A DNA stretch of 64,000 nt from Bilabrum cf. latius (Eukaryota; Bigyra: Bicosoecida; Bigyra; Bicosoecida). Location: NCBI GenBank assembly GCA_965178125.1, contig OZ237759.1, forward strand, positions 1 through 64,000. Reading direction: 5' to 3'. Shown in pieces: positions 34,404 to 45,418 of this stretch. A model generated the notes under the pieces. The model was not told the DNA's origin. It saw nothing but the letters and a program-made list of their open reading frames with translations, and made no database searches. A program made the translations under genes and the position numbers. How positions within the stretch are numbered: position 1 is the stretch's first letter; every line of letters starts with the position of its first letter.

Positions 34404-37139
34404 GAGTGGGCATGGCACTGTGCGGGGGACCTGTTGGGCGAGCGGCGGATGGTGGGGAGAGTGGGCATGGCACTGTGCGGGGGACCTGTTGGGCGAGCGG
34501 CGGATGGTGGGGAGAGTGGGCATGGCACTGTGCGGGGGACCTGTTGGGCGAGCGGCGGATGGTAGGGAGAGTGGGCATGGCACTGTGCGGGGGACCTGTT
34601 GGGCGAGCGGCGGATGGTAGGGAGAGTGGGCATGGCACTGTGCGGGGGACCTGTTGGGCGAGCGACGGAGGGTGTGGAGAGTGGGCATGGCACTGTGCGG
34701 GGGACCTGTTGGGCGAGCGGCGGATGGTGGGGAGAGTGGGCATGGCACTGTGCGGGGGACCTGTTGGGCGAGCGGCGGATGGTGTGGAGAGTGGGCATGG
34801 CACTGTGCGGGGGACCTGTTGGGCGAGCGGCGGATGGTGGGGAGAGTGGGCATGGCACTGTGCGGGGGACCTGTTGGGCGAGCGGCGGATGGTAGGGAGA
34901 GTGGGCATGGCACTGTGCGGGGGACCTGTTGGGCGAGCGGCGGATGGTGTGGAGAGTGGGCATGGTACTGTGCGGGGGACCTGTTGGGCGAGCGGCGGAT
35001 GGTAGGGAGAGTGGGCATGGCACTGTGCGGGGGACCTGTTGGGCGAGCGGCGGATGGTGGGGAGAGTGGGCATGGCACTGTGCGGGGGACCTGTTGGGCG
35101 AGCGGCGGATGGTAGGGAGAGTGGGCATGGCACTGTGCGGGGGACCTGTTGGGCGAGCGGCGGAGGGTGTGGAGAGTGGGCATGGCACTGTGCGGGGGAC
35201 CTGTTGGGCGAGCGGCGGATGGTAGGGAGAGTGGGCATGGCACTGTGCGGGGGACCTGTTGGGCGAGCGGCGGATGGTGGGGAGAGTGGGCATGGCACTG
35301 TGCGGGGGACCTGTTGGGCGAGCGGCGGAGGGTGTGGAGAGTGGGCATGGCACTGTGCGGGGGACCTGTTGGGCGAGCGGCGGATGGTAGGGAGAGTGGG
35401 CATGGCACTGTGCGGGGGACCTGTTGGGCGAGCGGCGGATGGTGGGGAGAGTGGGCATGGCACTGTGCGGGGGACCTGTTGGGCGAGCGGCGGATGGTGG
35501 GGAGAGTGGGCATGGCACTGTGCGGGGGACCTGTTGGGCGAGCGGCGGATGGTAGGGAGAGTGGGCATGGCACTGTGCGGGGGACCTGTTGGGCGAGCGG
35601 CGGATGGTGGGGAGAGTGGGCATGGCACTGTGCGGGGGACCTGTTGGGCGAGCGGCGGATGGTAGGGAGAGTGGGCATGGCACTGTGCGGGGGACCTGTT
35701 GGGCGAGCGACGGAGGGTGTGGAGAGTGGGCATGGCACTGTGCGGGGGACCTGTTGGGCGAGCGGCGGATGGTGTGGAGAGTGGGCATGGCACTGTGCGG
35801 GGGACCTGTTGGGCGAGCGGCGGATGGTGGGGAGAGTGGGCATGGCACTGTGCGGGGGACCTGTTGGGCGAGCGGCGGATGGTGGGGAGAGTGGGCATGG
35901 CACTGTGCGGGGGACCTGTTGGGCGAGCGGCGGATGGTAGGGAGAGTGGGCATGGCACTGTGCGGGGGACCTGTTGGGCGAGCGGCGGATGGTGGGGAGA
36001 GTGGGCATGGCACTGTGCGGGGGACCTGTTGGGCGAGCGGCGGATGGTAGGGAGAGTGGGCATGGCACTGTGCGGGGGACCTGTTGGGCGAGCGACGGAG
36101 GGTGTGGAGAGTGGGCATGGCACTGTGCGGGGGACCTGTTGGGCGAGCGGCGGATGGTGGGGAGAGTGGGCATGGCACTGTGCGGGGGACCTGTTGGGCG
36201 AGCGGCGGATGGTGGGGAGAGTGGGCATGGCACTGTGCGGGGGACCTGTTGGGCGAGCGGCGGATGGTGGGGAGAGTGGGCATGGCACTGTGCGGGGGAC
36301 CTGTTGGGCGAGCGGCGGATGGTAGGGAGAGTGGGCATGGCACTGTGCGGGGGACCTGTTGGGCGAGCGGCGGATGGTGTGGAGAGTGGGCATGGCACTG
36401 TGCGGGGGACCTGTTGGGCGAGCGGCGGATGGTAGGGAGAGTGGGCATGGCACTGTGCGGGGGACCTGTTGGGCGAGCGGCGGATGGTGGGGAGAGTGGG
36501 CATGGCACTGTGCGGGGGACCTGTTGGGCGAGCGGCGGATGGTAGGGAGAGTGGGCATAGCACTGTGCGGGGGACCTGTTGGGCGAGCGGCGGAGGGTGT
36601 GGAGAGTGGGCATAGCACTGTGCGGGGGACCTGTTGGGCGAGCGGCGGATGGTAGGGAGAGTGGGCATGGCACTGTGCGGGGGACCTGTTGGGCGAGCGG
36701 CGGATGGTGGGGAGAGTGGGCATGGCACTGTGCGGGGGACCTGTTGGGCGAGCGGCGGAGGGTGTGGAGAGTGGGCATGGCACTGTGCGGGGGACCTGTT
36801 GGGCGAGCGGCGGATGGTGGGGAGAGTGGGCATGGCACTGTGCGGGGGACCTGTTGGGCGAGCGGCGGATGGTAGGGAGAGTGGGCATGGCACTGTGCGG
36901 GGGACCTGTTGGGCGAGCGGCGGATGGTGGGGAGAGTGGGCATGGCACTGTGCGGGGGACCTGTTGGGCGAGCGGCGGATGGTAGGGAGAGTGGGCATGG
37001 CACTGTGCGGGGGACCTGTTGGGCGAGCGGCGGATGGTGGGGAGAGTGGGCATGGCACTGTGCGGGGGACCTGTTGGGCGAGCGGCGGATGGTAGGGAGA
37101 GTGGGCATGGCACTGTGCGGGGGACCTGTTGGGCGAGCT
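34404..37139 (+). repeat. 55-bp minisatellite, about 50 copies
   Basis: Unit GTGGGCATGGCACTGTGCGG-GGGACCTGTTGGGCGAGCGG-CGGATGGTGGGGAGA. The main variable site is GATGGTGGGGA, GATGGTAGGGA, GATGGTGTGGA or GAGGGTGTGGA, in a mixed order. As 55 is not a multiple of 3, peptide repeats have a 165-bp period and several frames on both strands stay open for hundreds of codons; this follows from the lack of stops in the unit and is not evidence of a gene. It marks the border between subtelomeric repeats and unique genes. Confidence 0.95.
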
Positions 37140-37312
37140 GCGGATCCGGATGAGTTGGGCAGCACTGGGAAGAAGCCTCACCTGGATGGTCCGAAGCCAA
37201 GGGGATCATGTCATTCAATCCGTAACAGAAGTGGGACACATGGATCACTTCGGTTCATGGAGCTGTTCAAATTTTTTGCTTTGCTTCAGTCAAGGCAGCA
37301 GAATTTTCTGGC
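37140..37312. other. Border sequence between minisatellite and first unique gene
   Basis: Unique sequence, presumably the 3' untranslated region of the dihydrolipoamide dehydrogenase gene. No feature seen. Confidence 0.5.
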
Positions 37313-38991
37313 TCAGAAGTGGATCGGGCTCGAGTATGCCGCCATGGCTGCCTCCTTGAAGGCCTCGCTCAATGTCGGATGCGCATGGCACGTCCGCGCA
37401 ATGTCCTCGGCCGATGCACCGTACTCCATCCCCAGCACACCCTCGGCCACCATCTCGCCTGCATTGGGACCCACGATGTGCACACCCAGGATCCTATCCG
37501 TAGCCTTGTCGGTGAGGATCTTCACAAGCCCGTCGGTCTCAAGCACGGCGCGTGCCCTGCTGTTGGCCTGGAAGGGGAAGGTCCCGCTCCTGAACTCGAT
37601 GCCCTCCTCCTTGAGCTCCTCCTCGGTCTTGCCCACGCAAGCCACCTCGGGGTACGTGTAGATCACGTTAGGGATGGCGTCGTAATTCACGTGTCCGGCC
37701 AGCCCTGCGATGTTCTCCACTGCGGCGATGCCCTCCTCCTCCGCCTTGTGGGCCAGCATGGGCCCCTCCACTACGTCTCCGATGGCCCACACCCCCGGCA
37801 CGTTGGTGCGGAACTCGTGGTCGATCTCCACGCGGCCCATCTTATCCGTCTTAACGCCCACGTCCTCTAGCCCCAGGCCCTGGGTGAAGGGGCGGCGCCC
37901 CGTGGACACGAGTACGTGCGAGCACTCGAGTGTCTTGGCCTCCCCGCCCGCGCTGGGCTCCACCGTGAGGGTGACTCCGTTCTCGCCCACCTCCGAGGCA
38001 GTCACCTTGGTCTTGAGGTTGAACTTCATTCCCTGCTTCTTAAGGATCTGCTGGAACTTCTTGCCCAGTTCCCCGTCCAGAGAGGGGACGATCCGGTCCA
38101 GAAACTCAACCACGGTCACCTTGGCTCCCAATCGGCGCCACACGGAGCCCATCTCGAGCCCGATCACGCCGCCGCCCACCACCACCAGATGCTCGGGCAC
38201 CTCTGACAGCTCAAGGGCACCCGTGCTGTCCACGATGCGGCCTGCCTCGTTGTCCACGGGCACTGGGGGAAGCGGGGTCACCTCGGATCCAGTGGCCAGC
38301 AGCACGTTCTTGGTCGAGAGGGTCTGCGAGCCCCCGTCGGTCAGGGCCACTTCCACGGAGTTGGCGCCTGCTAGCTTGCCGAATCCCTTCACATAGTCCA
38401 CCTTGTTCTTCTTGCAGAGGAACTCGATACCAGAGGTGAGCCCCTCCACGGTCTTGAGCTTGGAGGCCATCATAGCGTCCAGGTCCACGCTCACGTCGTT
38501 CACGATCACGCCGTGGTCTTTGAAACCATGCGTGGCGTGCTCGTACAAGTGGCTCGAGTGCAGCAGGGCCTTAGAAGGAATGCACCCGACATTCAAGCAA
38601 GTTCCACCGAGTCTGCCGCGCGACTCGACCACTGCAGTCTTGAGCCCAAGCTGTCCTGCCTTGATAGCGGCCACGTACCCGCCTGGGCCCCCACCTACCA
38701 CCACAACGTCGTACTGACCTGCAACACAATGATATGAGAAATAGCTGATCTGGCATGTGGGTTCGAAACAGCAAGTACGTAGCTCTCGATCCCAGTGTAT
38801 ACGCCGCATCTTCCCCGGTGGTTGCATTGATGCTGTGAGCTTGGAGCACGCAATGCAGCGCAAATAACACGCAATTCTCAACAAGCGCAATGATGAAGAA
38901 GCCACTTACCGTCAGAAGCAGCTGCGGCAGCAGACATGGCTCTCGTCGAACTAGAGATGCGCATGCCGCGGGCGATCGCCGATACCTGCAT
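37313..38991 (-). CDS. DLD: Dihydrolipoamide dehydrogenase (E3), mitochondrial, 495 aa
   Basis: Two exons: 38991-38910 and 38718-37313, with a 191-bp GT-AG intron; the join keeps frame (GAC-GGT-CAG). E3 is the FAD flavoenzyme that reoxidises dihydrolipoamide with NAD+ in the pyruvate and 2-oxoglutarate dehydrogenase complexes and the glycine cleavage system. Visible: an N-terminus rich in Arg and Ser without acids (residues 1-20), fitting mitochondrial import; FAD motif GGGPGGY (36-42); redox-active disulfide CLNVGC (C68, C73); NAD motif VVVGGGVIGLE; and the C-terminal active-site HPTLSE (H474, E479). Length suits the family (509 in human). No TAG codon; stop TGA. It is the first unique gene next to the repeats. 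Confidence 0.97.
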
Positions 38992-39398
38992 CGTGCAGAC
39001 ACACCAGGGTGAAAGGCAAGCAAGTATACTTAATCACACATAAAACACGATATAAGCCTGCAGCATCACTTCTGACCACGTTCCGAAGGAGGTGACCAAG
39101 GGCGTGATCAAGGTTCTTCCATTCGCAAATTCGCTCAAGTTCAACAGAGAACGGGTGGTTGCTGGGCACTACGCACGCAATATCTCACAGCAGACAAGCG
39201 ACTAGCACGAGTGGCTACTGCAAACATGTTTGCAGGCAAGGGAGCTCAGTATATACGCCACGCCACTCCTCTGCATAAACCAGAGTTTCTGCAAGTTGCA
39301 GCTCGTTACAATATAGGCAACGGATCGACCTTTTCAACACAAGCACATATTGGTTTCGTTGAGACTTTTCATCTACATCGCTGTGAGTTGCACTAAGA
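38992..39398. other. Divergent promoter region, DLD / dynein light chain
   Basis: About 400 bp between the start codons of two divergent genes, more AT-rich than the coding DNA. No conserved frame; probably both promoters and 5' leaders. Confidence 0.5.
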
Positions 39399-40024
39399 AT
39401 GGCTGCATCATCTGGTGTAGCAGCGGGTGGGGCTATTGATGATGCCTTCGAGGATGATTTCGACGTGGACGGTGCTGGTGTGAAAGTTGAACCAACGTAC
39501 AAAACCAAGCCGGACGAGGACAAGCAGTGAGACAATACTCATTTTTGCTTCAGCTTATGCAATTCAGTCCCGACAATCTTGTCCTCCTCGGCTTGTTTCT
39601 CGGCCATCTGCAGGTTCATGCCATCGGTAGCTCGAGAGATTTGTAAGGAGGTAGTATCCAAGGTTCTGGACGGAAAGACTTGGCAAGGGGACGAAGAAAC
39701 AGTATGGACTAGAGAAATTACCCAAGAAATTAGGAGGAGAGTGAAGGGAGAGATGGACTTACCGCGTTACAAGGTGGTCGTCCAGGTAGCATTGGGGGAG
39801 GTCAGATCTCAGTCCGTAAGGGTTGCAAGCAGGTGCTTGTGGGATGCTGAGGTAGACAACTATTCATCATATTCTTGGCATAACGTGAGTGCTCCAAGTT
39901 TTCGCGGTTTGGCATAAGGTGAGGATTCAAAAGCACATCGCAACTCGTATCCCTGCCTTCCGGTCTAGTATCGCAGGATAGCTTGTGGTGTAGTGCGATG
40001 GTGTTTGCTTTGTACACTGAGTGA
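39399..40024 (+). CDS. Tctex1-type dynein light chain (TCTEX1D2/DYNLT2B-like), 148 aa
   Basis: Three exons: 39399-39526, 39614-39884 and 39977-40024. Introns are 87 and 92 bp, GT-AG, and every junction keeps frame. Tctex1 light chains dimerise on the dynein intermediate chain; the TCTEX1D2 type belongs to the retrograde intraflagellar-transport dynein. Visible: a short acidic N-terminus; then FMPSVAREIC, RYKVVVQVALGE, SRCLWDAEVDNYSS and, after the second intron, DSLWCSAMVFALY, which match the family's core strand order and its usual C-terminal end. The DLWDADTDNY-like motif is diagnostic. No TAG in frame; stop TGA. Assignment to the TCTEX1D2 subtype rather than another Tctex1 protein is less certain. 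Confidence 0.9.
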
Positions 40025-40295
40025 TTAATTTATAATTAGTTTCATTTGGTAGCTAGCGAAATCTGTGCGTTACGCGACACGCGTACTCGTGTGTAAGGGT
40101 ATCCCATCTCGGATGGCTGACAGTGTCTGATCGCCGCATGCTTGGGTCGCTACGGCATCTAAGATCCAATACTACGGGCGCATACAGCTAGCTACACAAA
40201 CGTGTGTTCGCTTGCAACTGCCACAAGATGTACCCCAATCCGGATTCGACTCTCGCTGAATTTCAAGACGCAGCAGCGCCCCCACCAGAAGCCCC
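40025..40295. other. Convergent 3' region
   Basis: Space between the convergent dynein light chain and glycosidase genes; 3' ends only, nothing else seen. Confidence 0.4.
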
Positions 40296-42194
40296 TCACG
40301 TGCAAGCAGTGGCCCCCGCGCCGCGCAACACTGCCCACCCTGTCCCCATCGGAGGCACAGCGATCGACACGCTTCCATCTGGCCCCGGGGCCACGCTGGA
40401 AGGCACCCACGGGGGCAGCTCGTCGTTGGGGCCCAGCTGCAGTGGCTTGCCGTTCAGCTCTACCACGGGGCTGTACAGGTCCCCTCCCGACGGAGAGAGG
40501 GCGTACAGGTCCGCACTCGTCACATCAGCACCAGCCCTCACGGTCAGGCGGATCGTGTCCAGAGTGGAGGCAGAGGCCCAGAACACCACCACATCGCCCG
40601 GGCCCGCACTCATGACACCATCTCCGCCAGCAGCGGCGCAGTGCGCGTAGGCCCTGAAGGTGCCGTTCAGGGGACCTCCTTGGAGCTGCGCCCCTCCGTC
40701 AGTGGTGGTGGCATGCAGCACGTTTGGCCCCACTAGTCGGTTGTAACCGAATCCGACCCAGTAGTCGGGAAACGGCTCGAAATTGCTCGTGTTGAGGAGC
40801 TCGTAGTGTCCCCCCACCAGCGTCTGTCGGTTGAAACCCACGACTCCCACTTTGGCCAACACCCCCAGAGCATCCAGGTAGTAGATGGAGGATGCGTAAG
40901 TGTTCGTCACACCGTCGATGCCGCCCCCGTTGTGGGGCCCGCCCTCGCCCAGCACGACTGGCCGAGGGGAAGGCAGGCCGACGGCGGTGTCGATCTCTTG
41001 GACCCACCCGACCAAGTCCACGGCCTGTTGTAGCGTGTTGTTTAGGAGCATGGGCCAGGTGGGTGGGTCGTTGTAGGAGTGAAACACTACGACGTCGATG
41101 GTTCCATCTCTGGCGGTGCGGTTCAGCGCAGGGAACCAGAAGTACGGCGCGTGGTCGAACGAGGGCTGCCCCGGGCACGGTCCGTAAGAGCCGGGCACGC
41201 CGGTCCGATCAGATTTAAACGCCTGATCACGCACCTGCTTGAAGACGTCAAATGACTCCATGTAGCTCTCAAAGTCGCTGTCGTAGCTGCGTGGGTCAAT
41301 CTCTTCACCAAGCTCGATCCCGTTCAAGACGCTAGCCTGCGTAGCGTTCTTGCCCACGTGCTCAAGAAAAGCCTGCGGGTTCGTCTTGTTCCACACCAGC
41401 TTTGTGCCGGATACCACAGGGTACGAGAGGCCCCACGTCAGGCTGGAGCCGGTGTATCGCATGAAATCGACAAACTCGGCCCAGCGCGTCATGTTGAGAC
41501 AGAGACCGTTCCCTCCCTGCTCTCCGCATTGAGCAGGTGTCATATCCCCTACCAAGTACTTCACAGACTTGTCCAGCCCGCCACCGACACGAATGGTGCC
41601 GGGGCGAAGCGCCCTTGTCAGCTTGCGCAGGCGGGCATCTTGGAGGTCGATGTTCAGCAGGCCAGCGTTGCCCCAGCCGCCAGACGCCCCTCCACCCGGC
41701 GGCCACCAGTCCAATGTAACTCCCATATACGTCGGTGGCAGCGTTCGGACTGGATCCGCGTCAGTTTTGATGTTCATCGCGACAGGAACGCTAGTTGGCA
41801 GAGGCGAAGGAGACGGACTGGGGGGCGGGGAATGGCCGCATCCCCCGCTCACTCGATTGGGTTCGCAATGATCAGGGTCATGCTACTAGTTGTCCTTGAG
41901 CCAGCAATTGTATGGGTCATCTGTCTCGATAGAAGCTGGAGGCGCCCATGTCCATGCGACGCAGCCTTGCGCACCTTTGCAATGGGTGCAGCAGTTCTCT
42001 GGAGTGTCCACGTTTGCGAGCTTTCCAAACTGATGTCCAGTGCCAATACACGTTGCTTTTTTCATGGCAGTGCAGGAGCAATCGCGGGTGGTGGGCGGGA
42101 ACGATTGGGATCCAAGCGCTGACGTCGCCTGTTGCACGCAATTCATGGCTGCAAGCGACACAAAGCAAGAAAACGTGGCCGAAGCTACTTTCAT
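40296..42194 (-). CDS. Secreted PAN-domain / GH79 heparanase-like glycosidase, 632 aa
   Basis: Single frame from ATG 42194 to TGA 40296-40298, crossing two adjacent TAGs (41886-41888 and 41883-41885). Residues 1-28 look like a signal peptide. A Cys-rich PAN/apple-like module follows (~40-125; NCCTHC, CVAWTW, CWLKDN, NRVSGGC), and the two TAGs fall inside it between CWLKDN and HDPDHC. A Pro-Ser linker then leads to a GH79 barrel: the IELGEE motif holds the expected acid/base Glu (~298), and VLGEGG...NGGG holds the nucleophile (~417), followed by heparanase-like FEPFPDYW and RLVG motifs. GH79 enzymes hydrolyse glucuronides such as heparan or plant and algal polymers. The residue before the acid/base is Glu, where heparanases have Asn. 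Several Asn-X-Ser/Thr sites. Probably an extracellular polysaccharide hydrolase. Confidence 0.88.
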
Positions 42195-42614
42195 TGCGAT
42201 TTTTCTTGTCCGGTAGAGGTTCTCCTACTAAGAAATGAAAGTACGCACTTGTCGGAATGAAAGGCGGATCGGATCGATCCGTCATCAGGGCGAGGTGCCT
42301 CATGATGGCCGGACTCGACCGGAGCAAATCGCCGCCGACCGGATCAGATGGATCGCTGAAGTGTGACGGCAGCGCACCATCCGGGCTGAAGCACGAGCAC
42401 GTATCACCTGGGGGGCCATCTGTGCGAGATGATTGCCTGCGATCTTCGTCTACTTCTCTCGCAGCGGTGCCAACCGCGCGCACAGTCTCCATCCTGTCGG
42501 TCTTCACCATTATTCTGATACACCTTTCGTCCTCAAATTTTCCTCCTCCTCACCGACTTTAAGGCAGTCTAGCTCTGCCATGATGGCCTGCTAGCAGTGC
42601 ATCATCACGTTGGA
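42195..42614. other. Intergenic, glycosidase 5' / UFD1-like 3'
   Basis: Contains an open minus-strand stretch (42225-42510) not in frame with the glycosidase and without recognisable features. I read it as promoter and leader of the glycosidase plus the 3' end of the next gene. Confidence 0.4.
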
Positions 42615-44837
42615 TCACAGGAGCACTGCCTCCCGGTTGGCAAGCACGACATCCTTGGTCAGCATAGTTAGGTCGTTCCGGGTCAGGCTGCGGCTGCGTT
42701 GCAGCTCATCTAACCACTTGCACGGGTATTCCTTACTCAGCGTCACAGTACCGTCGGCCACCACGTACGTCGACAAATCCTCCGGCCTATCAGCCGGGGT
42801 AGCCGGCGAGCCAGGGGCTGCAGCATGGGATCCAGAGGAAGCAGCTCCTGCTCCTGCTCCAGGTCTCGAGCCCTAAGACGTGCCCCCCGCCCCGGCCCGC
42901 CGCGCCGCAGCTCTGTCCCTGGTCCTCTGCACGGCCCTGGCCACCTCTCCCTCCAAGTGGTCCGCCCTCGACTCGAGCATCACTCGGGCCACTTGAGGGG
43001 CAGGCCGGCGGGTCGAGCACACGGGGCACCTGATCTTGCTCCACAGATTCATCGCGGTGCACTCGCACACGTAGTGCGTGGGAGCACCCTTCTTGCGAAG
43101 GGCCTTGCGGATCTTCTGAGCCTGCGCATGCTGTGGCTTCCACCGGGATGGGACCTCGGTGTCTTTGAACGACTTGGCCTTGCGACGGGCTGCGCGCCCC
43201 CCGCTGGCTGGGCCCGCCAAGGCCGCAGCCACGGCTGCCTCCTCCGCCGCCAGTGCCTCCTCTGCCCTGAGTCGGGCTTTCACATCGCACTAGGCGCCTC
43301 TTTCCAGCTCTTGCTGCAGCGTCTGGCGATGGACACCGGCCGATTTAGCTGACAATCCGGCATTTCTGGGCAGCGGGCCTCCTCGGGGAAGCACCAACTG
43401 GAAGGGGGCGGCCACCGGCGTCAGGCTGCGGCCCACAAAGTCGTACAGCGCCGCAAGGGTCAGGCGAGGGGAGGATCGGACCGTGACGAGGTCAGGCTGA
43501 GACTCGCTGCTCAGTGGGGTGCGCATGAGCTGAATCCTGAACCGGAGCGCCTGCTCTCCCACGGCACCGGCAGCCCCCTCCATTGCCCGCACCTCCTCCT
43601 CGGACTCTCCCGGCATGAGGGCAAACACGCCCTCTCGCCTCATGCGAGCCGCCACCTGCGCCCGCCTTGCCCTCTCCTCCCTGATTGCCTGCGCCGCCTC
43701 CTCCACTTGCTTGCGCATGGTCTCGGCCCCCTCGTCTTCAAAGGAGTACTCGCGCTGCAGACGAGGGGCCTCCATGCCGGGCGGAGGGCCCGCCCCCGCG
43801 CCTGAAGCAGGGCCATCAGCAGGTGGGGCGCCGGCGCCCGCATCGGCGACTGTTGGTGCTCCGGCTGCCGTGGCATCGGCACCTCCCGAGGCGGCCCCCC
43901 CCCACTGGGCACGGGCCACTCTCTTCCTCGCCTTCCTGTCGCGCGCCCGCTGGGCACTGGCGGCTGCCACGGCCTTCACGTCGTCCTGGGCGGGCAGCAC
44001 GTCAAGAGAGATCGTGCTCTCCCAGTCCCCTTGCCATGCAGACGCAGCAGGTGCTCGCGGCTTGAGCCCCGTGACGTAGAAGCTGAGGTCTCTGCCGTTC
44101 TCTTGCAGCTCGACCACCGAGCCGAGAGCCACGCACGAGTATTTTGTCATTTCGTACTCGAGGAATTGCTTCGGATCAGGCAAGTTGCCGAAATCCTTCG
44201 TGAATGGGAGCACTTGCACGTGCTCCAGCCTAGGCAAAGCCACAGGGCGGACGTACACCTCTGTCAGCTCGCCCGCAGCGGCAGCCCGCATGAGCCAGTT
44301 GGGCAGTACGAGCAAGTCGTCTCCGTCGGGGCCTGGCAGCTTGTGCGTCCCACCGATGCCGCAGTACGTTCGAATTCCGTGAGGGCTCTTGATTTCGAAC
44401 GTCATTGCTGCTCCTGATATGGAATCTTCCAGCACGCGCATGACAGAAGGAGGTATGAGCACTTTATCCCCGCGCTCGAAGCCGGGCGGAATGCCGATGT
44501 CGTCCCCCAACGTGCACTCGCCAACGAATGCGGCGGACGCGATGTAGAACGGCTTATGGAATCTATCTTTTGCTGCCGTGCCGACTTGGAGCGGCGCGGC
44601 ACTCTTTCGCGCCAAGTACCTCGCTCGACATGCATGGAAAGCTAGATCGGGGTAGGGTGTGCACGTGCCAATCTTCACCCTTGCTCCCTGCTGTACTAGG
44701 CTTTCCCTAGCCCATGTAAGAATCATGTCCATGGTGAAGAGCTTGGGATTCCAGCCTTCGCTGAAAATTGGTGGCAAGCAAATAGCGCCTCCAGCCACTC
44801 CGCCAGTGAAACGGACTAGAAGCGGAGACCGGAGCAT
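42615..44837 (-). CDS. UFD1-domain protein with C-terminal RanBP2-like zinc finger, 740 aa
   Basis: Frame from ATG 44837 to TGA 42615-42617, through TAGs at 43290 and 42873. UFD1 with NPL4 is the ubiquitin-handling cofactor of Cdc48/p97. Visible: a UFD1 double-psi-barrel region at about 115-285, with GDKVLIPPSVM, MTFEIKSPHGIRTYCG, LPNWLM and FLEYEMTKYSCVALG matching the order in UFD1; a charged helical segment; a possible ubiquitin-like fold (~455-505; FRIQLMRTPL); a zinc finger (C591, C593, N597, C604, C607) resembling RanBP2 type but with a shortened first knuckle; and a C-terminal extension after the second TAG. UFD1 itself is about 300-350 residues, so this is an enlarged relative. The exact start is not certain. 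Confidence 0.82.
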
Positions 44838-45418
44838 AACAAGCGGTGGCTAGCTGGGGTAATCGCTGGGAAACAGCACCTCTAAATGCATGCATCCGTC
44901 ACCAGCTCCTTCTTTTCCCGCAGTCTGGTCCTTGTGCTGCAAAAGGTCGTCTTGCAACTGCGTGCGATTGGATGGTGTGAGGTTTCGAGGGTGGGAATAA
45001 CGCTAGGCGCGATATAGATCGTTAATCTCGGCGAATATATCACACCTGTTTGCCATTCGGGGTATTGTTGTCAAAATTTCTGATTGTCACGCGCCACAGC
45101 CTTGGATTGGTACCGCTTGGATCAACTGCGATAGTGCTGCTTGATTGCTCCCTTCGCACGCGATCGAGCTACGATGCTATGGCAGCAGCAGTGGCAGGTA
45201 GTATTGAAGCCATTGCGCTTCCTGATTCTGTCTGGTGTAAAAGTTACCATGTTTTGTGATCTCGGGATTTACGCGATATCCACACGCAACTGCTGCTGCC
45301 ACGCAAGAACTTTGGAACTGCACAGCTTAAGGTACTTTTTAGGTACCCTACACCTAGAGGTCAGCTCACTACTCAGAGTCGAATCGAGGCAAAGCAGCGG
45401 AGGGTTGATGATAGCACG
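44838..45418. other. Intergenic, RecQ 3' / UFD1-like 5'
   Basis: About 580 bp, AT-richer than the genes on each side. I see no gene, tRNA or repeat. Probably the promoter of the UFD1-like gene and the RecQ 3' end. Confidence 0.45.

Noticed and set aside
34404-37139. Proteins of 920-980 residues on the minus strand
   Set aside because: Open in all three frames because of the stop-free 55-bp unit; no frame is favoured.
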